In this document: positions 6,855 to 15,095 of the stretch, piece by piece
Numbering within the stretch: the stretch's first letter is position 1
Layout: each line of letters begins with the position of its first letter
Source of the DNA: JBNKDD01 sp050288085
Lineage (GTDB): Bacteria; Chloroflexota; Anaerolineae; Aggregatilineales; UBA3940
Reading direction: 5' to 3'
Assembly (NCBI GenBank): GCA_050288085.1
Contig: JBNKDD010000017.1
Location: 1 to 38,647, forward strand
DNA: 38,647 nt
Translations under genes and position numbers: made by a program
The notes under the pieces: model-generated
What the model was told of the DNA's origin: nothing
Databases searched by the model: none
What the model saw: only the letters and a program-made list of their open reading frames with translations

Positions 6855-9458
6855 TTAAGCCTCTTCCAGTTTGCCGATCAAGGCGAGTTCGGCGCTAAGT
6901 GGCGCAATTTGTTTTTCTAAGCGGCGGGGGATCAGGGCCAGGCCGGGCGAGACGTTAGCATCCGTGATCGCCATCAGGTGGATGATCCGCCCGCTGACAG
7001 TCAGGGCGACGATATGGCCCGGTACAATCCCCAGGCGATAAGCGTCATCCGGGTTCAACGCGGCATGCGGCATCGGCACCCGCCCCTGAATGACCTCTGA
7101 CTTGGTAACAACCATCTCCCGGTCGTACAGGGCTTTAACCGGCACCACCACAAAGGTATTTTCTTTGCCGGTCAGCGATTTACCGGCAGCGGCTGCCGGG
7201 GCTGCATAAAGGGCAGCACCGGGGTCTTCTGCTGCCGTCGGCCATTGTTTCCCCAACCCGGAAAAGTTCTGGAAGGCCGTCCCACCGTAATACAGATCCT
7301 CGCCGCTCACATCCGGCCATTGATCCTCGACCTGGGCCAGTCCCTGATAGGTCAGCCCGGCATACTGCGGAACCTGCCCGGTAATCTCCTTGAATACCAG
7401 CGATGCGGCTACCGCGGGCTTTTCACCATCCATCCGTTCCTCGATCAGTTGGGCGATCTTCCACACTGATTTGCTTTCACCCACCGGCTCAATCGCCTGG
7501 AAGAAGCGCTGAACCCGGCGTTCGCCGCTGGTGTAAGTCCCTTCTCCCTCGGCAATGCTCTGAATTGGCAGCACCACATCGGCAAGCTGGGCGGTTTCGG
7601 TCAGGAACATATCCATCACGATCACGTCAGCTTTGGTATTGCTCAGGGCTTCTTCAGCGGCCAGGTCATCAAACACCGGATCGGCTCCGGCGATCAGCAG
7701 CACTTTGATCTTGCCGCTTTCCAATGCCGCAAAGATGCCGGGATAGTCCAGGCCGGGCGTTTCGAGCGCCTGATAGCCGGGGCCAAACCGTGAGTTAAAG
7801 CCCATGTCAAATGCGCCCTGGCTGTTGGCTGCATCCCAGACCACGATCAGGCCGTTGTTGGGCTTCCCAACATGGCCGGTCGCCATCAGTAGATTGGCAG
7901 CTGCCTGAGTCAGATTATGGCTGGCCGCCGGGCCAACCCCCTCGCCGCCAACCAGGATAATAGCGTTTTCCGCTTCGGCAAATGCTTTTGCCGCCGACTT
8001 CAGTTCGCCGCTGGCTTTGAGGTTTTTAGCCTGATCGTAAGCCGCGTCCAGACCGTTTACGTCCCGGCCCGGTTTTGGCTTACGGGTCCCCAGCATCGCG
8101 TTGATGGTCGATACTTCATCGCCATAATCGTAACGGATGCTGTGTGTTGCAAAATCATCCAGGCGGGTATACCGCCCGTTAATCACAATTACCTCTGCGC
8201 CGCGTTCAGCCGCCGCTTTAACTCGCAGCCACCAGATCGGCGCTTCTTCATGTAAGTTGCTGGCGACAACCATAATCGCGTCGCCCTCGCCCAGATCGGC
8301 GATGTTCGTCCCTACCCCGACACCCACCTGCGCGGTGAATTCAGCCCCTGCGACGTGGAGCGGGTAGGCAGATAGATCATTGCTGCCGCGTCCCCGGATT
8401 AGCTTCTGAAGCGCGTAATAATCCTCATTGCTCAACCGCCCCCCGGCGATCCCGGCGATATCCGATCCGGTGCTTTGCAGCCGGGTAGCAACCTCGGACA
8501 GTGCTTCTTCCCAGGTCACTTCGACCAACTGCCCGCCTTTTCGGATCAGGGGTTGAGTCAGCCGGTCGGGATGTTCCATGTAATGGCGCACAAAGCGCGC
8601 TTTATCGCTGATCCAGATTTCGTTGACCGCTTCATTCTGACGGGGCATCACCCGCCGGATGGTGGTGCGACCACCGGCTTCACGGTCGGTTCGCACGTCG
8701 AAGCTGAGATTCGCGCCCTCCGGCGAATGCGAGTCCAGCGACGCGACCTGTCGCATTTCCCAGGGTCGCGCATTGAACCGGAAATCCGCCGTCGTCAGCG
8801 CCCCGACCGGGCAAATATCGGTCGTATTCCCGGAGAAGATGCTGTCAAACCCCGGATCGCTGTAGGTGATGATCTGCTGTTTGCGCCCACGTTGATCGAA
8901 CCCCAACACCTGATCGTCAGCGATCTGATCGCTGAACCGGATGCAGCGTGCGCAGTGAATGCACCGCTCCTGATCCAGGTAGATCAGTTCGCCAAGCGGG
9001 ACATGCTTACCGAGTTTCATCTTATCGGTGAAGTACATCCGGCTGGTACCGGGGCCGTGCCGCATGGTCAGATTTTGCAGCGGGCACTCGCCGCCCTTGT
9101 CACAGATCGGGCAGTCAAGTGGGTGGCTGCTGAGCAGAAACTCCAGGATTTCGCGCCGTCCATCGACCACCTTCTCTGTGGTCGTGCGGATCGCCATCCC
9201 GTCAAAGGTTTTCTGCGTGCAGGCTGTTTCCAGCTTGGGATACCAGGCCAGCTCCATCTCACCGGTTTCGCGATTTTTACGCGGTGCGCCCAGTTCGATC
9301 AGGCACATCCGGCAGTTGCCATCATGTCCTAATTTTGGGTGATAGCAGAACACCGGGATATCAATTCCGGCATACTGTTTAACAGCATCCACCAGGGGCA
9401 TCCCGGCGGGCACTTCGTATTCAACGTCATCGACGGTAATTTTTACAGTGTCAGACAT
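6855..9458 (-). CDS. nuoG: NADH-quinone oxidoreductase subunit G
   Basis: Iron-sulfur subunit of the peripheral arm. N-terminal [2Fe-2S] ligands are C38, C49, C52 and C79. The His-Cys3 [4Fe-4S] site is H111, C115, C118, C124. A further [4Fe-4S] site is C165, C168, C171, C215. A molybdopterin-oxidoreductase-like domain fills about 225-700, and a C-terminal molydopterin-dinucleotide-like domain occupies about 750-867. The 867-residue length is within the range for the family. No extra N7 cluster motif (C-x2-C-x3-C-x27-C) was obvious to me. It is separated from nuoF by a family A repeat and nearly abuts nuoH. Start at ATG 9458 is directly before the ferredoxin fold, as expected. Confidence 0.96.
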   Translation of the reverse strand: MSDTVKITVDDVEYEVPAGMPLVDAVKQYAGIDIPVFCYHPKLGHDGNCRMCLIELGAPRKNRETGEMELAWYPKLETACTQKTFDGMAIRTTTEKVVDGRREILEFLLSSHPLDCPICDKGGECPLQNLTMRHGPGTSRMYFTDKMKLGKHVPLGELIYLDQERCIHCARCIRFSDQIADDQVLGFDQRGRKQQIITYSDPGFDSIFSGNTTDICPVGALTTADFRFNARPWEMRQVASLDSHSPEGANLSFDVRTDREAGGRTTIRRVMPRQNEAVNEIWISDKARFVRHYMEHPDRLTQPLIRKGGQLVEVTWEEALSEVATRLQSTGSDIAGIAGGRLSNEDYYALQKLIRGRGSNDLSAYPLHVAGAEFTAQVGVGVGTNIADLGEGDAIMVVASNLHEEAPIWWLRVKAAAERGAEVIVINGRYTRLDDFATHSIRYDYGDEVSTINAMLGTRKPKPGRDVNGLDAAYDQAKNLKASGELKSAAKAFAEAENAIILVGGEGVGPAASHNLTQAAANLLMATGHVGKPNNGLIVVWDAANSQGAFDMGFNSRFGPGYQALETPGLDYPGIFAALESGKIKVLLIAGADPVFDDLAAEEALSNTKADVIVMDMFLTETAQLADVVLPIQSIAEGEGTYTSGERRVQRFFQAIEPVGESKSVWKIAQLIEERMDGEKPAVAASLVFKEITGQVPQYAGLTYQGLAQVEDQWPDVSGEDLYYGGTAFQNFSGLGKQWPTAAEDPGAALYAAPAAAAGKSLTGKENTFVVVPVKALYDREMVVTKSEVIQGRVPMPHAALNPDDAYRLGIVPGHIVALTVSGRIIHLMAITDANVSPGLALIPRRLEKQIAPLSAELALIGKLEEA

Positions 9459-9519
9459 GGTTTACATTCCAGTCTTTATCGTATTTTCTAACGAATAATT
9501 CCGATGTGTGGCTTACCTC

Positions 9520-9607
9520 ACCCCCTGCCACCGCTGCTGCGGTGTCTGCCCCCCTTGCAAGGGGGGCGGATGAGCCAGGCGACCAAAGGTCGCTGCTCAC
9601 GGGGGGT
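9520..9607. repeat. Family A multi-stem intergenic repeat, copy 5
   Basis: Between nuoF and nuoG. The outer stem ACCCCC (9520-9525) pairs with GGGGGT (9602-9607). Inner stems are CACCGC/GCGGTG, the TTGCAA-centred C/G-tract stem, and GCGACC-AAA-GGTCGC extended by a GAGC/GCTC helix. Confidence 0.85.
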
Positions 9608-9616
9608 AAAACCGAC

Positions 9617-10921
9617 CTACTTATCCCCCGCCGCTTCAGCAGGTTCGCCTTCTTCTTCAACCGGCGCAGGCATGATCCCGACCGCCCGCTCATAATCCTC
9701 ACGGAAGTACTTGATCGTGCCGACCACCGGATTCACGGCGAACTCACCCAGCGCACAGATACACTTTCCAGCCATCTGCGAGGCGACGCTGTTCATTGTT
9801 TCGATATCTTCCAGGTCGCCACCCACTTCGGCTACGCGGTTGTACAGCCGCTTGAGCCAGTAGGTTCCCTCGCGGCAGGGTGTACACTGCCCGCACGACT
9901 CGTGCGAGAAGAAGTCCGTCATCTTCCGGGCGGCCCAGGTCATATCAATAGTCTCGTCCAACACAATCACCGAAGCTGAACCAATCGCTGTATCGAAGGG
10001 CTTCAGACTGTCGAAATCAATCGGCATATCGAGCACTTCATCAGTTGCGGGTAAAATCGCGCCACTCGCCCCGGCAGGTAAAATCGCTTTGGGCTTCAAC
10101 CCATCACGCACCCCGCCCGCCAATTCGATCAGCTTGCGGAAGGTCGTCTCCCCGCCAAACGGCAGTTCTTGATTGCCGGGATTCTCCACACAGCCGCTCA
10201 CACAGAAAATCTTCGTGCCAGGACTGCCTTCTGTTCCCAGGCTGCGATATTCGTCTACGCCTTTTTCCAGGATCAGCGGGACATTCGACAGCGTTTCGAC
10301 GTTGTTGATCACCGTTGGCTGATTATATAGTCCCTGATTGGCCGGGAAGGGCGGACGTAGTCGCGGGTGGCCTCGCTTGCCTTCCAGCGATTCGAGCAGG
10401 GCGGTTTCCTCGCCGCAGATGTACGCCCCTGCGCCGAGATGCGTATACACCTCGCAGCTCCAGCCCGAACCGAGGATATCCTCGCCGATGAAGCCTTCTG
10501 CCCGCGCTTCTTCTATGCGTTGATCCAGCTCATGCGCAATATCCCAGAACTCGCCCCGGCAGTAGATGTACACCGCCGACGCTTGAATCGCATAGGCGCA
10601 GATCAACGCCCCTTCGATCATCTGGTGGGGGTTGCCTTCAAGCAGTTGGCGATCCTTAAAAGTGCCCGGCTCGCTCTCGTCGGCATTGACCGCCACATAT
10701 TTTGGGAACACGTCCTTCGGCACAAAGCTCCACTTGACGCCGGTCGGGAAACCCGCACCGCCGCGCCCGCGCAGTCCGGACGCCTTCACGATGTCGATTA
10801 CCTCATCAGGGCTGTGATCGGCCAATGCTTTCTTCAGGCCCTCATAGCCACCATGTTCAAGGTAAACGTCAATCTCTTTGATGTTTTCGATATCCAGGTC
10901 TCGTAACAGTCGGTGTGTCAT
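9617..10921 (-). CDS. nuoF: NADH-quinone oxidoreductase subunit F (NADH/FMN binding)
   Basis: Flavoprotein subunit that oxidises NADH through FMN and passes electrons to cluster N3. Visible blocks: the Gly-rich 'RGRGGAGFPTG' (51-61), 'NADESEPGTFKDR' (about 80-92), 'GAYICGEETALLESLEG' (about 175), and the cluster motif S-C343-G-Q-C346-T-P-C349 with a distant Cys in 'KCICALGE'. Length of 434 residues is normal, with a short acidic C-terminal tail. The GNAT gene lies 9 nt upstream and nuoG follows after a palindromic repeat. Confidence 0.97.
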   Translation of the reverse strand: MTHRLLRDLDIENIKEIDVYLEHGGYEGLKKALADHSPDEVIDIVKASGLRGRGGAGFPTGVKWSFVPKDVFPKYVAVNADESEPGTFKDRQLLEGNPHQMIEGALICAYAIQASAVYIYCRGEFWDIAHELDQRIEEARAEGFIGEDILGSGWSCEVYTHLGAGAYICGEETALLESLEGKRGHPRLRPPFPANQGLYNQPTVINNVETLSNVPLILEKGVDEYRSLGTEGSPGTKIFCVSGCVENPGNQELPFGGETTFRKLIELAGGVRDGLKPKAILPAGASGAILPATDEVLDMPIDFDSLKPFDTAIGSASVIVLDETIDMTWAARKMTDFFSHESCGQCTPCREGTYWLKRLYNRVAEVGGDLEDIETMNSVASQMAGKCICALGEFAVNPVVGTIKYFREDYERAVGIMPAPVEEEGEPAEAAGDK

Positions 10922-10930
10922 ATTTGGTTC

Positions 10931-11371
10931 TCACACGTCTTCGCGTTCGCGTTTGGTCACGTAATGTATACCTTCGTAATCAACATACCCGGCGTCGCCG
11001 AACAGAGCCATTGATGCCTCATTACCGAGTTCAATCAGGGCGGCGTATACTTCGATCCCTTTGTCGTTCAGCACCTCTTCAGATGCGGTGATCAGCTTCC
11101 GGGCGATGCCCTGCCGCCGGTGATCGGGATGGACTGCCAGCCGGTTGATCCAGCCTTTGCGACCATCATGGGTGATCAGCACGGCAGCGATCAGGTCGCC
11201 CCCCGATTCAATGCCCAGGATGGTCAGCCATCCCCGCTCCACCTGATTGGCCAGCGCGGCCTGTGAGTCGCGTCCATTGGGCCGGTACGATAAGCCCGCC
11301 GCATCCCACAACGCCACCAACTGCCGGTAATTACTCGTCGTCAGTGTTATAGGGACGGGATGCCCGTTCAT
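10931..11371 (-). CDS. GNAT-family N-acetyltransferase inside the nuo operon
   Basis: A 146-residue acetyltransferase fold. Motif A, which binds the acetyl-CoA pyrophosphate, is seen as 'LAVHPDHRRQGIARKL' (about residues 78-93, Q/R-x-x-G-x-A pattern). The RimI-like tail 'ALFGDAGYVDYEGIHYV' supports the family. The substrate is unknown: it could be a protein N-terminus, a Lys side chain or a small amine. It overlaps the end of nuoE by 41 nt if ATG 11371 is used and no strong ribosome-binding site is visible, so translation may be coupled to nuoE, or a later non-ATG start may be used. It is not a known complex I subunit. Confidence 0.82.
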   Translation of the reverse strand: MNGHPVPITLTTSNYRQLVALWDAAGLSYRPNGRDSQAALANQVERGWLTILGIESGGDLIAAVLITHDGRKGWINRLAVHPDHRRQGIARKLITASEEVLNDKGIEVYAALIELGNEASMALFGDAGYVDYEGIHYVTKREREDV

Positions 11372-11840
11372 AGCGTTGTAAATCTTCGATCAGCTTGTCG
11401 ATCTTCTCAATGGTTAGATTCTCAACGTAGTGAAAATTGTGCTGCATCATCGGCGCTTTGTCGCAGGCTGCCAGGCACATCACATTTTCTACCGTGAACA
11501 GGCCGTCTTCGGTCGTCTCGCCAGGCTGAATACCCAGCCGCTCACAAACGTGCTGGCTGAATTCTTCAGCCCCTCGCAGCGCACAGGGAAGATCGGTACA
11601 AATCTGGAACAGGTGCTTTCCCTTGGGCTGATCGTAGTACATCGAATAGAACCCGATCACGCCCTTAACGTGGGTCATATCCAGGTCGAGGATGGCACAA
11701 ATTTCCTCCATCGCGTCCTGGGTGATATGCCCGTACTCTTCCTGTGCGATGTACAGCAGCGGCATGACCGCCGACCGCTTGTCAGGGTATTTGGAAAGAT
11801 GATGTTCGATATCTGCTTTACGGGTATCTATTAAGGCCAT
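11331..11840 (-). CDS. nuoE: NADH-quinone oxidoreductase subunit E ([2Fe-2S])
   Basis: Thioredoxin-fold peripheral subunit carrying cluster N1a. The four ligands are C81 and C86 (C-x4-C) and C122 and C126 (C-x3-C). The N-terminal helical bundle with 'SAVMPLLYIAQEEYGHIT' (about 23-40) is typical. At 169 residues it has the family length. It is preceded by a palindromic repeat and its end overlaps the GNAT gene. Confidence 0.96.
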   Translation of the reverse strand: MALIDTRKADIEHHLSKYPDKRSAVMPLLYIAQEEYGHITQDAMEEICAILDLDMTHVKGVIGFYSMYYDQPKGKHLFQICTDLPCALRGAEEFSQHVCERLGIQPGETTEDGLFTVENVMCLAACDKAPMMQHNFHYVENLTIEKIDKLIEDLQRYERASRPYNTDDE

Positions 11841-11877
11841 TGCTGCCCCAAATCTTTACTTTTTGAAATAAACATCT

Positions 11878-11907
11878 TGTAGGGGCGAATGGCCAGTCGC
11901 CCCTACA
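11878..11907. repeat. Family B palindrome (TGTAGGGG type), nuoD-nuoE spacer
   Basis: Perfect 11-bp arms: TGTAGGGGCGA (11878-11888) and TCGCCCCTACA (11897-11907), with an 8-nt loop. Related palindromes occur at 13260, 22094 (degenerate) and 24805. Confidence 0.8.
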
Positions 11908-11920
11908 GATTATTTTTAAA

Positions 11921-13198
11921 TTACCGGTCGCAGTCACCTAACACAAAGTCTACACTGCCGACGATAGCGACCAGGTCGGCCACCAGGTGATGCTTCGACA
12001 GCAGTTCCATCGATTGTAGATGTACAAACGACGGTGTCCGGAAATGGACACGGTAGGGTTTCGGCCCGCCATCTCCGGCCAGGTAAATCCCTAACTCGCC
12101 GCGCGGTGATTCGACCCGCTGGTAGACCTCGCCCTTTGGCGCTTTGAAGCCCTCCGTCCACAGCTTGAAGTGATGGATCACCGCTTCCATGCTCTGGCCG
12201 AGTTCGGCACGCGGCGGCGGCGCGAACTTCCGGTCGGTCGTTCGGAACGGGCCATCCGGCAGATTCTCAACCGCCTGCTCGATAATCCGCAGCGATTGCC
12301 ACATCTCCGCCATTCGCACCAGGTAGCGATCATACACGTCGCCATGTTCGCGGATGGGCACATCGAAGTCGAAGTGCTCGTAAGCAGAGTAGGGGATTGC
12401 CTTACGAATATCGAAGTTCACCCCCGCCGCTCGCAGCATCGGGCCGGTCATGCTCATGGCGATGGCATCCTCAGCCGTCACCGCGCCGATCCCTCTGGTG
12501 CGCTCGATCCACAGCGGATTCTCGGTTAGCAGCCGTTGATAGTCATCCAACTTGGCGGGCTGATATTCGAGATACTTGTGCAGCGCCGGTAAAAAGTCTT
12601 CGGTCAGATCGCGCCACACGCCGCCTGGGCGGATATAGCTGCCCATCATCCGCTGTCCGGAAACCATCTCGAACAGTTCGAGGATGTGTTCGCGGTCGCG
12701 GAAGGCATAGAGCATCACGCTGGTTGCGCCCACATCAAGAACGTGGGTGGCAAGCCATACCAGGTGGCTGGCGACCCGCTGCAATTCAGCAATGATCACG
12801 CGGATGTACTGGGCACGCAGTGGCACATCGATCCCGCACAGTTTCTCAACCGCCAGGCAGTAGGCCAGGTTGTTGCCCAGGTTATTCAGGTAGTCGATCC
12901 GGTCGGTCATGACCAGCGCCTTCTCGAAGGTCTTCGACTCCATGTTCTTTTCAATGCCGGTGTGCAGGTAGCCGATATCAGGTGACGCACTGACGATATT
13001 CTCGCCGTCCAGCTCGATCAACATCCGCAGCACGCCGTGCATACTGGGATGCTGCGGCCCCATGTTGAGCAGCATGGTATCGCCCGTAAAGGCTCCCTCG
13101 CTGACACGGCCCTTGAGTTGTTGTAAGGCCAGTTCCACCGTTGCATGATCGGTTTCGATCTCGGTGGCGTGGGTTAAATCATGTTGGGAAAAGGTCAT
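11921..13198 (-). CDS. nuoD: NADH-quinone oxidoreductase subunit D (49-kDa type)
   Basis: Subunit that, with NuoB, forms the quinone-reduction site. Family blocks include 'LNMGPQHPSMHGVLR' (the His-containing loop near the quinone head), 'GYLHTGIEKNMESKTFEKAL', 'GSYIRPGGVWRDL' and the terminal 'IVGSVDFVLGDCDR'. A GTG at 13240 would give 439 residues, but the ATG at 13198 (425 residues, 'MTFSQHD...') lies close to the expected family start and has GGGGTACAGG just upstream, so I prefer it. nuoC and nuoD are separate genes here, not fused. Both flanking spacers contain family B palindromes. Confidence 0.95.
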   Translation of the reverse strand: MTFSQHDLTHATEIETDHATVELALQQLKGRVSEGAFTGDTMLLNMGPQHPSMHGVLRMLIELDGENIVSASPDIGYLHTGIEKNMESKTFEKALVMTDRIDYLNNLGNNLAYCLAVEKLCGIDVPLRAQYIRVIIAELQRVASHLVWLATHVLDVGATSVMLYAFRDREHILELFEMVSGQRMMGSYIRPGGVWRDLTEDFLPALHKYLEYQPAKLDDYQRLLTENPLWIERTRGIGAVTAEDAIAMSMTGPMLRAAGVNFDIRKAIPYSAYEHFDFDVPIREHGDVYDRYLVRMAEMWQSLRIIEQAVENLPDGPFRTTDRKFAPPPRAELGQSMEAVIHHFKLWTEGFKAPKGEVYQRVESPRGELGIYLAGDGGPKPYRVHFRTPSFVHLQSMELLSKHHLVADLVAIVGSVDFVLGDCDR

Positions 13199-13259
13199 CG
13201 CCTGTACCCCATTCAGTTGATGGCAGAGAATTCCTGCCACTTATATAACAATAATTTTT

Positions 13260-13310
13260 GTAGGGGCGCAGCATGCTGCGCCCTGGGCCGGTTAACAAAC
13301 CGGCACCTAC
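13260..13310. repeat. Family B two-hairpin repeat, nuoC-nuoD spacer
   Basis: Outer GTAGG (13260-13264) pairs with CCTAC (13306-13310). Inside are a perfect 20-bp palindrome at 13264-13283 (GGGCGCAGCA with TGCTGCGCCC) and a second hairpin GCCGGTT-AACA-AACCGGC at 13287-13304. Confidence 0.8.
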
Positions 13311-13331
13311 GGATGGTTGAACTTGATTTGG

Positions 13332-13859
13332 TCATTCCTTCGGATGCGGCTTCATCGACTGCACCCGGTCATAATTGAAGCTGAATTGAACTTCCTCATA
13401 ACCGAGTGGATAATCTTTCCGCAGGGGGTGCCCCGTCCAGTCAAAGGGCATCAGGATGCGCCGCAGATCGGGGTGTCCTTCCATCTTGATCCCGAACATG
13501 TCGAACACCTCGCGCTCCGGCCAGTTGGCCCCCGGCCATACGCCTACAACGCTGGGGATCATCGGGTCGGAATCCGGCGCAAAGACCTTGAGCCGGAGCA
13601 TGTGATTATGCAGCAGTGAATAGATGTGATAGTTGATCGCAAAGCGCGGATCGTCGGGCCAGTAATCGACGCCGGTCAGATCGGCCAGCAGATCGAACTG
13701 CAAGCCCTCGGTATCCCGGCAGTAAGTCGCTACCTCGATAATCGCCGAGCGATCTACGACGACGGTCACTTCATCCCGAAATTCGCTGACATCTTTAATA
13801 GCATCCGGGAACTGCGCCTTGAGTTGATCCGTAATCTCTAATAGTGATAAGTCGCTCAT
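13332..13859 (-). CDS. nuoC: NADH-quinone oxidoreductase subunit C (30-kDa type)
   Basis: Peripheral-arm scaffold subunit without cofactors, 175 residues. The conserved C-terminal signature is visible in pieces: 'WPEREVFDMFGIKMEGHPDL' region and 'RRILMPFDWTGHPLRKDYPL' region (about residues 118-156). It starts at ATG 13859. Spacing to nuoB is enlarged by a G/C-rich hairpin, and to nuoD by a family B repeat. Confidence 0.96.
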   Translation of the reverse strand: MSDLSLLEITDQLKAQFPDAIKDVSEFRDEVTVVVDRSAIIEVATYCRDTEGLQFDLLADLTGVDYWPDDPRFAINYHIYSLLHNHMLRLKVFAPDSDPMIPSVVGVWPGANWPEREVFDMFGIKMEGHPDLRRILMPFDWTGHPLRKDYPLGYEEVQFSFNYDRVQSMKPHPKE

Positions 13860-13905
13860 GATTTAGACTTCAATCCATCATCTTAAATAATCACCCCAGC
13901 TCTGA

Positions 13906-13939
13906 CTCCCCTCGCCCTGAGGGAGAGGGGCGGGGGGTG
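13906..13939. repeat. G/C-rich hairpin repeat in nuoB-nuoC spacer
   Basis: CCCCTC (13908-13913) pairs with GAGGGG (13925-13930), with an inner CCCTGAGGG helix and a trailing CGGGGGG tract. It resembles the CCCTCTCCC/GGGAGAGGG type of intergenic repeat seen in many genomes and differs from families A and B. Confidence 0.6.
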
Positions 13940-13944
13940 AGGGC

Positions 13945-14427
13945 CTACGCCCAGTCTACGATCTTCTCGCCCATGACCTTTTCGTGAAGGGTCATGATAC
14001 CGTGTAACAACTGCTCCGGGCGGGGTGGACAGCCCGCAACGTACACATCAACCGGGATAACCTCATCCACACCCTGCAAAATCGCGTAGTTGTTAAATAC
14101 ACCGCCGCAGCTTGCGCAGTCGCCCATTGCAATAGCCCACTTGGGTGAGGGCATCTGATCGTACAGGCGGCGCACCACCGGGGCCATCTTCCGGCTGACC
14201 CGCCCGGCGACGATCATCAGGTCGCTCTGGCGGGGCGAGGCCCGCATCAATTCCATCCCGAAGCGGGACATGTCATAGTGTGATGCCTGGGTGCTCATCA
14301 TCTCGATGGCACAGCAGGCCAGTCCAAACAGCACCGGCCACATTGCCCGTGTCCGCCCCCAATTGATCGCCTGTTCAAGCGTGGTGGTGACGATTCCGAG
14401 TTCGCCTAGCTTCCGCGTTACTCCCAT
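13945..14427 (-). CDS. nuoB: NADH-quinone oxidoreductase subunit B ([4Fe-4S] N2)
   Basis: Carries the terminal cluster N2 that reduces quinone. With this start the ligands are the adjacent C38-C39, C104 and C133 (in 'AGCPPRPEQ'). A longer reading from 14448 is possible, but the ATG at 14427 has an AGAGGAG ribosome-binding site exactly 8 nt upstream and yields a normal 160-residue protein; the longer start would place that site inside the gene. The first bases overlap the nuoA stop by 10 nt (ATGGGAGTAA), so the two are probably translationally coupled. Confidence 0.95.
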   Translation of the reverse strand: MGVTRKLGELGIVTTTLEQAINWGRTRAMWPVLFGLACCAIEMMSTQASHYDMSRFGMELMRASPRQSDLMIVAGRVSRKMAPVVRRLYDQMPSPKWAIAMGDCASCGGVFNNYAILQGVDEVIPVDVYVAGCPPRPEQLLHGIMTLHEKVMGEKIVDWA

Positions 14428-14774
14428 TCCAACGCTCCTCTTTTCCATTCATAAATCAATCCAAGCGTTAAGACCAGGACAAAAACGCCGACCCCAATCA
14501 GCCCATAAAGGCCAAGCTTGCGGACAATCACCGAGTAAGGCAGCAGGAAGACCACTTCCACGTCAAACAGGATGAAGATCACCGCTACCAGGTAGAACTT
14601 GATCGGGAACCGCCGGACCGCCGGGCCAATAGGAGCCATGCCCGATTCATACGGCGAGAGCTTTTTCTGAGTAGGGCGGCGCGGCCCCATAATTCTAGAA
14701 ATGTAGACAACAATCAGGGATAAGATAATCGACAGAACGAGGAGTATAGCAATCGGTACATATTGTATCAGCAC
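14418..14774 (-). CDS. nuoA: NADH-quinone oxidoreductase subunit A
   Basis: Small three-helix membrane subunit at the quinone end of complex I, 118 residues. The conserved loop 'KLSPYESGMAPIGPA' (about residues 38-52) and the following 'KFYLVAVIFILFDVEVVFLLP' region identify it. The start is GTG at 14774, with AGGAG 8 nt upstream. It is the first gene of the operon, with a good promoter 40-70 nt upstream. Confidence 0.96.
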   Translation of the reverse strand: MLIQYVPIAILLVLSIILSLIVVYISRIMGPRRPTQKKLSPYESGMAPIGPAVRRFPIKFYLVAVIFILFDVEVVFLLPYSVIVRKLGLYGLIGVGVFVLVLTLGLIYEWKRGALEWE

Positions 14775-14816
14775 GCGGAGTTCTCCTAAGTGATTACGAG
14801 TTTATTGTTCTGTGCG

Positions 14817-14845
14817 TATATATGAATAATAAAATAGCTTGACAA
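14817..14845 (-). promoter_or_regulatory. Sigma-70-like promoter of the nuo operon
   Basis: On the minus strand, TTGTCA (14845-14840) and TATATA (14822-14817) are separated by exactly 17 nt. Predicted transcription start is near 14810, giving a short leader to the nuoA GTG at 14774. Confidence 0.7.
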
Positions 14846-15037
14846 TGCACCAATGCGGTTGGTGGTTGTAAGATTTTTAATTTGTTTAATAAGTCTTATC
14901 TAAATGTGGCAAACGTCACAATCATGTTATCACAATCTCCAATGTTTTTCAAACGAGTTTGATACAGGATTTGCACAATATTTTGTGATTCTTTCAGCTG
15001 CCTCTATACCCGGTCTATTTTTCTCTCAGATGCTGGT
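14846..15037. other. AT-rich divergent intergenic region between nuo and the acyl-CoA dehydrogenase gene
   Basis: About 190 nt between the two divergent promoters. It is clearly AT-richer than the flanking genes. I see no ORF or clear operator. Confidence 0.5.
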
Positions 15038-15066
15038 TTGCAGCCTATATTGGTCGGGACTAAGAT
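15038..15066 (+). promoter_or_regulatory. Putative promoter for the 3-hydroxyacyl-CoA dehydrogenase
   Basis: TTGCAG (15038-15043) and TAAGAT (15061-15066) with a 17-nt spacer. The predicted start is near 15073, followed by the AAAGGAGG ribosome-binding site at 15082-15089. Confidence 0.5.
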
Positions 15067-15095
15067 AGGCCTTTATTCTGCAAAGGAGGCGCATC

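Noticed and set aside
8475..9332. 285-codon plus-strand ORF opposite nuoG
   Set aside because: Entirely antisense to cluster-binding regions of nuoG; no recognisable domain.
11..9607. CRISPR array
   Set aside because: The repeats are kilobases apart, in gene spacers, without spacers of uniform size or cas genes.
9451..9702. Minus-strand ORF bridging nuoF and nuoG
   Set aside because: Runs through a family A palindromic repeat and overlaps both genes out of frame.
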